Origin: Actinomycetes bacterium
GTDB taxonomy: Bacteria; Actinomycetota; CALGFH01
Direction: 5' to 3'
Length of the DNA: 12,277 bases
Assembly (NCBI GenBank): GCA_030152105.1
Contig: JASLIH010000499.1
Location: 1 to 12,277, forward strand
Below the pieces are notes generated by a model. It saw only the letters and a list, made by a program, of their open reading frames with translations, ran no database searches and was not told where the DNA came from. Made by a program: the position numbers and the translations under genes. This document shows, piece after piece, positions 1 through 5,640 of the stretch. The stretch's first letter is position 1. The number at the start of each line of letters is the position of its first letter.

Positions 1-546
1 GTGCTGGAGCTGTTCGGCGACGACGAGCACCTGCGCCGCTGGCTGGAGCTGGCCGCCGAGCGGGTCCGGTTCCAGGGGCTGCCGGCGCGGATCTGCTGGC
101 TCGGCTACGGCGAGCGCCACCAGGCCGGGCTGGCCTTCAACGACCTGGTCGCCCGGGGCGAGGTCCAGGCCCCGATCGTGATCGGGCGCGACCACCTGGA
201 CGCCGGGTCGGTGGCCAGCCCCTACCGCGAGACCGAGGCCATGGCCGACGGCTCCGACGCCATCGCCGACTGGCCGATCCTGAACGCCCTGCTGAACGTG
301 GCCTCGGGGGCCTCATGGGTGAGTGTCCACCACGGCGGCGGGGTCGGGATCGGCCGCTCGATCCACGCCGGGGTGGTGGTGGTCGCCGACGGCTCCGAGG
401 AGGCGGCCCGGCGGGTCGAGCTGGTCCTCACCAACGACCCCGGCACCGGGGTCATGCGCCACGCCGACGCCGGTTACGACCAGGCCCGCCAGGTCGCGGC
501 CGAGCGTGGGATGGACCTCCCCGGCGTGGCCGGCCCGGGCGCGTGA
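1..546 (+). CDS. hutU: Urocanate hydratase, C-terminal part (5' end outside window)
   Basis: Urocanate hydratase adds water to urocanate to give 4-imidazolone-5-propionate, the second step of histidine breakdown, in the cytosol with tightly bound NAD+. The 181 visible residues show family signatures in order: [16 protein letters not shown] at about 24-39, [19 protein letters not shown] at about 63-81, [17 protein letters not shown] at about 83-99, and [13 protein letters not shown] at about 106-118. The cysteine in PARIC probably corresponds to the active-site cysteine described for the Pseudomonas enzyme; this is from memory of the family. Family members are about 550 residues, so roughly two thirds lies upstream of the window. 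The GTG at position 1 is only an internal codon. The stop (544-546) shares one base with the hutI start, which indicates translational coupling. Confidence 0.97.
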   Translation: MLELFGDDEHLRRWLELAAERVRFQGLPARICWLGYGERHQAGLAFNDLVARGEVQAPIVIGRDHLDAGSVASPYRETEAMADGSDAIADWPILNALLNVASGASWVSVHHGGGVGIGRSIHAGVVVVADGSEEAARRVELVLTNDPGTGVMRHADAGYDQARQVAAERGMDLPGVAGPGA

Positions 547-1823
547 TGGGCGCTCCGGGCCCCGGCGGGCCGGCCGACTTCCTGCTCACCGGGGCCGGGC
601 AGCTGGTCACCTGCGATCCGGGGCTGGGGGAGGGGCCGCTCGGCCTGGTCGAGCGGGGGGCGGTGGCGGCCGCGGGGGGGAGGGTCGTCTACGCCGGCCC
701 CGAGGGGTCGCTGCCCGACCTGGAGCTGGCCTCCGGGGCGATCCGGGTGGACGCCGGCGGGCGGGCGGTGCTCCCCGGGCTGGTGGACGCCCACACCCAC
801 CTGGTGTTCGCCGGCGAGCGGGCGGAGGAGTTCGCGGCCCGGCTGCGCGGGGTCGGCTACGAGGAGGCCCTGGCCGCCGGGGGCGGCATCAACCGCACCG
901 TCCGCGAGACCCGGGCCGCCTCCGACGACGAGCTGGAGGCGGCCGCGGCCACGCGGCTGGCCACGGCGCTCCGGCACGGCACCACCACCCTTGAGGCCAA
1001 GTCGGGCTACGGCCTCACCGTCGACGACGAGCGCCGCAGCCTGGAGGTCCTGGCCCGGCTGGCCGCACGGTCCCCGGTCGAGGTGGTCCCGACCTTCCTC
1101 GGCGCCCACCTGATCCCGGAGGAGTACGCCGGCGACCGCGACGGCTACCTGGACCTGCTGGAGCACGAGATGCTGCCGGTGTGCGCGCCCCTGGCCGAGT
1201 TCGTGGACGCGTTCTGCGACCGGGGGGCGCTGACGGTCGCCGAGTCCCGGCGGGTGCTGGAGGCAGGGGCCCGCCACGGCCTCGCCGGCAAGCTGCACGC
1301 CAACGAGCTCGGCTCGACCGGCGGGGCGGCCCTGGCCGCCGAGCTCGGCTGTGTGTCAGCCGACCACCTGCTGTTCTGCGACGACCAGGAGGCCAGGGGG
1401 CTGGCCGCCGCCGGCACGGTGGCGGTGCTGCTGCCCGGGACCAGCTTCCTGCTCCGGACCGGCCGGGCCGCTCCGGCCCAGGTGCTGCGCGAGGCCGGGG
1501 TGACCATGGCCCTGGGCACCGACTGCAACCCCGGCACCTGCTACAGCGAGTCGATGCAGCTGATGGTGGCGCTGGCCTGCGTGCACGGGGGCCTCACCCC
1601 CGAGGAGGCGGTGCTGGCGGCCACCGACGGCGCCGCCCGGGCGGTCGGGCGGGCCGCCACGGCGGGCCGGCTCGCCCCCGGGGCCGCCTGCGACCTGGTC
1701 GTGCTGGCCGGGCGGAGCTACCTCGACCTGGCCTACCACCTCGGGGTCAACCTGGCCGAGGTGGTCGTCAAGGACGGGACGGTGGTGGCCGGCGCCGGCG
1801 TCCCGGCGGGGGCCGGGTCGTGA
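546..1823 (+). CDS. hutI: Imidazolonepropionase
   Basis: This 425-residue amidohydrolase opens the imidazolone ring of 4-imidazolone-5-propionate to give N-formimino-L-glutamate, step three of histidine degradation, in the cytosol. The metal-binding set of the TIM-barrel amidohydrolase family is visible: H83 and H85 in VDAHTHLVFAG, H188 in FLGAHLIP, H251 in KLHANELG, H274 in SADHLLF and D326 in ALGTDCNPG. The family motif EAKSGYGL is at about 150-157. Length matches the usual 400-425 residues. The ATG at 546 overlaps the hutU stop (TGATG) and brings the protein in just ahead of its N-terminal beta domain. The open frame extends upstream to 315, but that part lies inside hutU and is not family-like. 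The 3' end overlaps ftcD by four bases. Confidence 0.98.
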   Translation: MGAPGPGGPADFLLTGAGQLVTCDPGLGEGPLGLVERGAVAAAGGRVVYAGPEGSLPDLELASGAIRVDAGGRAVLPGLVDAHTHLVFAGERAEEFAARLRGVGYEEALAAGGGINRTVRETRAASDDELEAAAATRLATALRHGTTTLEAKSGYGLTVDDERRSLEVLARLAARSPVEVVPTFLGAHLIPEEYAGDRDGYLDLLEHEMLPVCAPLAEFVDAFCDRGALTVAESRRVLEAGARHGLAGKLHANELGSTGGAALAAELGCVSADHLLFCDDQEARGLAAAGTVAVLLPGTSFLLRTGRAAPAQVLREAGVTMALGTDCNPGTCYSESMQLMVALACVHGGLTPEEAVLAATDGAARAVGRAATAGRLAPGAACDLVVLAGRSYLDLAYHLGVNLAEVVVKDGTVVAGAGVPAGAGS

Positions 1824-2833
1824 CCGAGCTCGAGCTCACCCGGCTGGTCGAGTGCGTGCCCAACGTCTCGGAGGGGCGCCGTCCCGAGGTGGTCGACGAG
1901 ATCGTGACCGCCTTCGCCGTCCCCGGGGTGCTGGTGCTGGACCGCTCCAGCGACCCCGACCACCACCGCACGGTCATCACCCTGATGGGCCAGGGCCCGG
2001 CCCTGGTCGAGGCGGCCGTGGCCGGGGCCAGGGCCTGCGCCCGCCTGATCGACCTCAACCACCACCGCGGCGTGCACCCGCGGATGGGGGCGCTGGACGT
2101 GCTGCCGTTCGTCCCCTTCGGGGCCGAGACCCGGCTCCGGGGCGGCGACGACCCCGACCTGGACTGTGCCGGACTGGCCGAGCGGGCCGGCCGGCGGATC
2201 GCCGCCGAGGTGGGCGTCCCCGTCTACCTCTACGGGGCCGCTGCCCGCCACCCCGGGTGGACCGCCCTGCCGGAGGTCCGCGGGCGCGGGTTCGAGACCC
2301 TTCGCGCAGCACCGGACCGGGTGCCTGACTTCGGCGGGCCGGGCCTGCACCCGACCGCCGGGGCGACCGCCGCCGGGGCCAGGGAGGTCCTGATCGCCTA
2401 CAACGTCGAGCTGGCCGACGCCGACCTGGCGCTGGCCCGCAAGATCGCCTCGGCGGTCCGGGAACGCGACGGCGGCCTCCCCGCCGTCCGGGCCATGGGC
2501 GTCCCCCTCGCCCACCGGGGGGGTCCCCCGGTGGATCGGGGGGGTCCGGGGGACCGCCGGGGTGGTCCCCCGGTTGATCGGGGCCTGGTCCAGGTGTCGA
2601 TGAACCTGCTCGACTGGCGGGCGACCCCGCCGGCGGCCGCCTATGCGGCGGTGGCCGCCCTGGCCGGGGAGAACGGGGCCAGGGTCGAGGCCTCGGAGAT
2701 CGTCGGCCTGGTCCCGGCCGGCGCCCTCGACGGGGTCGACCCGGCCGACCTACGCCTGCGGGGCTTCGCTCCCGACATGCTGCTCGAATCCCGGCTGCTC
2801 CGGGCCCTGACCACCTGCGAGGAGACCCGATGA
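1820..2833 (+). CDS. ftcD: Glutamate formimidoyltransferase
   Basis: This enzyme transfers the formimino group of N-formimino-L-glutamate to tetrahydrofolate, giving glutamate and 5-formimino-THF. The 337 residues match the stand-alone transferase. The N-terminal subdomain is at about 7-185, with VECVPNVSEGR near the start and GVHPRMGALDVLPFVP at 84-99, the stretch that carries the family's catalytic histidine. The C-terminal subdomain is at about 185-330, with LIAYNVELAD at 191-200 and GLVQVSMNLLDW at 255-266. The chosen GTG start overlaps the hutI stop by four bases (GTGA) and leaves only a few residues before the conserved core. Oddity: residues about 233-254 are a Gly/Pro/Asp/Arg-rich insert with an internal repeat, placed between MGVPLAHR and GLVQVSMN, which are normally adjacent. 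The conserved blocks on both sides stay intact and in frame, so the protein is probably functional. Confidence 0.95.
   Translation: MTELELTRLVECVPNVSEGRRPEVVDEIVTAFAVPGVLVLDRSSDPDHHRTVITLMGQGPALVEAAVAGARACARLIDLNHHRGVHPRMGALDVLPFVPFGAETRLRGGDDPDLDCAGLAERAGRRIAAEVGVPVYLYGAAARHPGWTALPEVRGRGFETLRAAPDRVPDFGGPGLHPTAGATAAGAREVLIAYNVELADADLALARKIASAVRERDGGLPAVRAMGVPLAHRGGPPVDRGGPGDRRGGPPVDRGLVQVSMNLLDWRATPPAAAYAAVAALAGENGARVEASEIVGLVPAGALDGVDPADLRLRGFAPDMLLESRLLRALTTCEETR
2515..2583 (+). repeat. Duplicated palindromic insert inside ftcD
   Basis: Two 27-bp copies, 2515-2541 and 2557-2583, differ at two positions (2521/2563 and 2533/2575). Their offset is exactly 42 bp, or 14 codons, so the frame is kept and RGGPPVDRG appears twice in the protein. 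The 10-mer GGTCCCCCGG occurs at 2522-2531 and 2564-2573. Its exact reverse complement CCGGGGGACC lies between them at 2546-2555, so the middle arm can pair with either flank (loops of 14 or 8 nt). GGTCC-GGG-GGACC (2543-2555) is a further small hairpin. The layout is that of a short palindromic repeat that entered the gene or expanded within it. Confidence 0.85.
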
Positions 2834-3459
2834 GCCCTCAGCACCGCCTGGGCGAGCACGGCTGGCTGGAGGCCTACGCCGCCCCGACCGTCACCCCGGG
2901 CGGCGGCAGCGCGTCGGCCGTCGCCGCCGCTCTCGGCTGCGCCCTGCTGGCCATGGCGGCCAGGATCGGCGCCGGCAAGGCCGAGCCCGACCAGGCCGGG
3001 CGCCTTGGCAGCCTGGCCGAGGAGGCCGACGGGCTCAGGACCGCCCTGGTCGAGCAGGAGCGGACCGACGCCGGGGTCTACGAGCGCATGGTGGCCACCG
3101 TCCGCGCGGCCAGGGCCACCGACGGCGACCCGGGCGCCGCCCGGGCCGCCGAGGCGGCCAGGGCCGACGCCACCGAGGTCCCCCTGGCCACCGCCGAGCT
3201 GGCCGCCGACGGCCTGGGCCTGGCCGCCGAGCTGGCCGGGATGGCCCTGACCCGGACGGCCAGCGACCAGCTGGTCGCCGCCCACCTGCTCCGGGCCGGC
3301 CTGGAGGGCGGCATCTCGACCATCGCCTTCAACCTGCGCCGGATGGCCGCCGGCCCGGTCCGCGACGACCTGGCCGCCCGGGCCGGCCGCCTCGAGGACG
3401 CCCGGCGGGCCGCCGTCGCCCTCACCGAGCGCCTGACGGCCATGGTCGAGCAGCCTTGA
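2830..3459 (+). CDS. fchA: Formimidoyltetrahydrofolate cyclodeaminase
   Basis: The product cyclises 5-formimino-THF to 5,10-methenyl-THF with release of ammonia, completing one-carbon recovery from histidine. The 209 residues match the helical cyclodeaminase domain that forms the C-terminal half of mammalian FTCD. The signature TPGGGSASAVAAALGCALLAM is at about 22-42, an acidic DAGVYERM segment at 80-87, and SDQLVAAHLLRAGLEGGIS at 145-163. The ATG overlaps the ftcD stop (ATGA), and a GAGGAG ribosome site lies five bases upstream, so the two folate-dependent steps are translated together. It is the last gene of the hut set; the next gene begins 61 bp downstream. No histidine ammonia-lyase gene is in the window. 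Confidence 0.95.
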   Translation: MSPQHRLGEHGWLEAYAAPTVTPGGGSASAVAAALGCALLAMAARIGAGKAEPDQAGRLGSLAEEADGLRTALVEQERTDAGVYERMVATVRAARATDGDPGAARAAEAARADATEVPLATAELAADGLGLAAELAGMALTRTASDQLVAAHLLRAGLEGGISTIAFNLRRMAAGPVRDDLAARAGRLEDARRAAVALTERLTAMVEQP

Positions 3460-3520
3460 TTTCCCCGATTCCCGGCGATCGACGGATACTCCCCTCGGCA
3501 GCCAAGCGGGAGGAGTGAGG

Positions 3521-4498
3521 GTGGCCAGGGACGTGCAGCGGCCGGACACCATCGACATCACCACGCCCCGGCCGGCCGAGCCCGGCGACCCCGAGCTGTT
3601 CCATCCCGAGGACCGCGAGCCGCCAAGGGCCCGGCCCGGCGCCTACTGGACCGGCCTGGTGGTGCTGGCCGTCGGCCTGGCCGTGACCGTGGCCGCCCTG
3701 GCCACCCGGGTCACCTCGATCGTCCAGACCATCCTGCTGGCCGTCCCCCTGGCCCTCGTCGGCATCGGCCTGGAACGAGTGGGCCGCGGCACCGGCCGGG
3801 GGTCGCTGCGCTCGGTCGGGGTGCTCCTGCTGGTCGTGGCCGTGGTCGGGCCGCTGGTGCTGTCGCTGTCCTCGCCCGACCCGGCCGTCACCATCAGGCC
3901 CAACGCGCCCGTCCCGCCCGGGGCGGCCCGGGCCGAGCTGCGGGCCAGCATGGGCGGCGGCCAGCTCCAGGTCGGGTCGGGGGCGGCGGGCCTGTACGCC
4001 TCCGAGCTGCGCGGCCCCGGCCGGCCCAGCGCCCAGGTCACCACCGCCGGCGACCTGGCCGTGCTCGACCTGCGCTCGCCGTCCCAGCGCGGGGTGCTGG
4101 CCCGCAACCGCGGCAACGACTGGCGGGTCCAGCTCAACACCTCGCTGGACTGGCAGCTGGACGTCTCGGCCGGGGCGGTCACCGCCGACCTCGACCTGCG
4201 CGCGCTCGACCTGCGCCGCCTCACCTTCCAGTCTGGCCCCTCCCGCCTGGCCGTCCGGCTCGGCGACCCGGCCGTCGAGGTCCCGGTCGACCTCCAGCTC
4301 TCGGCCGGCCTGGTCGACCTGTACCTGCCCAGGACGGCGGCGGTCGAGATCCGGGTCGACGGCCTCAGCGTCGACAACTTCGGCGACGAGGGCCTGGACC
4401 ACGGCGCCGGCGCCTGGCGGGCCGAGGGCAGCGGCACCGGCCGCTACCTCATCCGCGTCCGCGCCTCAGGGGCCCGCCTGCGTCTCCACCGCGGATAG
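3521..4498 (+). CDS. Membrane protein with LiaF/toast-rack-like C-terminal domain
   Basis: The exact family is not certain. The 325-residue product has a hydrophilic, proline-rich N terminus (1-40), three hydrophobic helices at about 43-62, 66-84 and 97-117, then about 200 residues rich in beta strands and free of membrane segments. The strands alternate as LQVGSG, VQLNTSLDWQLDVSAGAVTA, LRRLTFQSGPSRLAVRLGDP and VDLQLSAGLVDLYLP. That pattern resembles the toast-rack (DUF2154) and LiaF C-terminal domains found in cell-envelope stress proteins. A role in sensing envelope stress is inference from fold type only. The GTG at 3521 is preferred to the in-frame GTG at 3515 because AGGAG at 3511-3515 then sits five bases upstream. 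The 61-bp gap after fchA shows no clear terminator, so co-transcription with hut is possible though functionally unrelated. It ends 2 bp from a convergent stop codon. Confidence 0.78.
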   Translation: MARDVQRPDTIDITTPRPAEPGDPELFHPEDREPPRARPGAYWTGLVVLAVGLAVTVAALATRVTSIVQTILLAVPLALVGIGLERVGRGTGRGSLRSVGVLLLVVAVVGPLVLSLSSPDPAVTIRPNAPVPPGAARAELRASMGGGQLQVGSGAAGLYASELRGPGRPSAQVTTAGDLAVLDLRSPSQRGVLARNRGNDWRVQLNTSLDWQLDVSAGAVTADLDLRALDLRRLTFQSGPSRLAVRLGDPAVEVPVDLQLSAGLVDLYLPRTAAVEIRVDGLSVDNFGDEGLDHGAGAWRAEGSGTGRYLIRVRASGARLRLHRG

Positions 4499-4500
4499 GC

Positions 4501-4929
4501 TCAGTTGCCGGCGGCGATGGAGGCCGGGAGGTCGCTGTGGCGCTCGGCCGGGCCGTCCTCGGCGAACGGCGCCCGCCAGTCCGGGGCCGGGAACGGGTCG
4601 GCGAAGTAGAGCGTCTCCCGCACCACCTTGTCCCCGCGGAACTGGAGGATCTTGATCACGCTGACCGGCTCGCCGCCGTCGTAGCGCAGGCCGGTCTCGG
4701 CGATCCAGAGGTCGCCGCTCCCCCGGAGCTCGCGGGGCTCGAACTCGAGCCGGGCCGGGTACTGCCGCCGCCAGGCGGTGATGTTGTCCCGGCCCCGGAA
4801 CCGCTCGCCGGACTGGGGGAACTCCAGCACCGTCTCGTCGGTGTAGACGTCGGAGCCCTTGTCCTCGTTGGGCCCGCCGGTGTAGGTCCACTGCGTCACC
4901 AGCAGGTCGCGGACCGCTTCGTAGTTCAT
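4501..4929 (-). CDS. NTF2-like / SnoaL-like protein
   Basis: A 142-residue soluble protein of the nuclear-transport-factor-2 fold. Supporting features are an N-terminal helical segment, VYTDETVLEFPQSGERFRGR (about 28-47), the family's buried-cavity layout with FRGRDNITAWRRQYP, then strands WIAETGLRYDGG, SVIKILQFRGDKVVRETLYF and the typical ending FADPFPAPDWRAPF. Proteins of this type include polyketide cyclases, small isomerases and many uncharacterised members; no substrate can be named. The ATG (4927-4929) has AGGAG six bases upstream. The gene overlaps the upstream acetyltransferase gene by four bases (ATGA), so the two are probably translated together. The stop lies 2 bp from the stop of the convergent membrane-protein gene, which leaves no room for separate intergenic terminators. 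Confidence 0.87.
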   Translation of the reverse strand: MNYEAVRDLLVTQWTYTGGPNEDKGSDVYTDETVLEFPQSGERFRGRDNITAWRRQYPARLEFEPRELRGSGDLWIAETGLRYDGGEPVSVIKILQFRGDKVVRETLYFADPFPAPDWRAPFAEDGPAERHSDLPASIAAGN

Positions 4930-5585
4930 CGTGTGCTCCTGGTGGGATGGGCGGTGAGGAACCGCTGGCGGATCATCTGGGCCAGGCGCCCGCCCGACCG
5001 CGCCTCGAGGGCGTTGGCCTCCTCATGCTCCTCCTGGTGGTGCGGGGTGAGGTCGAGCCGGTAGGCGAGGATGGGGACGGGCCGGACGCCCCCGAGGGCG
5101 AGGCGGCCGGCGGCGTCGAAGTCGTTGGCCGGGTCGCGCCGGAAGCCCGCCGCCTCGTAGATGGCGACGGCGGCGGTCATGAACTCGGCCGTGTGCAGGC
5201 AGATCACCGGCGCCCCGGCGGCCAGGGCCCGCTCAAGGCAGGCCTCGAGCAGGGCCAGCCCGATCCCCAGCCCACGGGCTCGCGGCTCGACCCCGAGCGC
5301 CCGCAGCCCGGCCCAGCCGGCCGGCCACCCGAACCCCTGGTCGCCGGCTTCGGCGTAGTAGGTGACCGTGCCCACGACCCGCCCGCCGTGCTCGGCGACC
5401 AGCACCTCGCCGGTCCCGGCGCGGGACTCGACGTCGAGGATGTCGGTCAGGTACCGCCCGAACACCGCCGGGGGCAGCGTGGCCGCGTACTCCTGGTAGG
5501 CGGCCAGCAGCACCCGCCGGGCGGCCGGCAGGTCGGACGGCCCGGCACGCCGGACCCTGGCGCCGGTGAGACTGCGCGATGACAT
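4926..5585 (-). CDS. GNAT-family N-acetyltransferase
   Basis: The product probably transfers an acetyl group from acetyl-CoA to a small molecule or protein; the acceptor cannot be told from sequence. Residues about 9-178 form a GNAT domain. The strand VLVAEHGGRVVGTVTYY is at 61-77. The acetyl-CoA-binding motif VEPRARGLGIGLALLEACLE is at 99-118, with RGLGIG as the pyrophosphate loop. AVAIYEAAGFRR is at 139-150. The ATG at 5583-5585 is chosen because the GNAT domain begins soon after it; an in-frame GTG at 5621 would add 12 unconserved residues. There is no clear Shine-Dalgarno site, but TACGGT lies nine bases before the ATG, so a leaderless start is possible. Oddity: residues 180-219, after the expected domain end, form a charged tail (HHQEEHEEANALEARSGGR and on) that runs into the next gene. 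The LuxR regulator gene ends 51 bp upstream. Confidence 0.87.
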   Translation of the reverse strand: MSSRSLTGARVRRAGPSDLPAARRVLLAAYQEYAATLPPAVFGRYLTDILDVESRAGTGEVLVAEHGGRVVGTVTYYAEAGDQGFGWPAGWAGLRALGVEPRARGLGIGLALLEACLERALAAGAPVICLHTAEFMTAAVAIYEAAGFRRDPANDFDAAGRLALGGVRPVPILAYRLDLTPHHQEEHEEANALEARSGGRLAQMIRQRFLTAHPTRSTR

Positions 5586-5621
5586 GGTCCGCCGACCGTA
5601 CCGGGCGCGGGTCGCGCCCAC

Positions 5622-5640
5622 ATCGGCAACCGTTGCCTAT
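5622..5640. promoter_or_regulatory. Near-palindrome at the luxR-type/GNAT junction
   Basis: GGCAAC-C-GTTGCC at 5625-5637 is a perfect 6+6 inverted repeat with a one-base centre. Allowing one mismatch pair it extends to AT...AT (5622-5640). It overlaps the stop codon of the regulator gene and lies 37 bp upstream of the GNAT start. The loop is too short and there is no following T run, so a terminator is unlikely. A protein-binding site for the GNAT-NTF2 pair is possible. Which protein would bind is unknown. Confidence 0.4.

Noticed and set aside
315..545. Upstream extension of hutI to an ATG at 315
   Set aside because: This part lies inside hutU in another frame and encodes only Arg/Gly/Pro-rich sequence. 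The ATG at 546 fits the family N terminus and the TGATG coupling.
2515..2583. Possible CRISPR array or rho-independent terminator in ftcD
   Set aside because: There are only two repeat copies, no spacers of even length, no T run, and the reading frame continues intact through the stretch.
3456..3490. Promoter for the membrane-protein gene (TTGATT and GATACT)
   Set aside because: The two boxes are 23 bp apart and each matches only four of six consensus bases.
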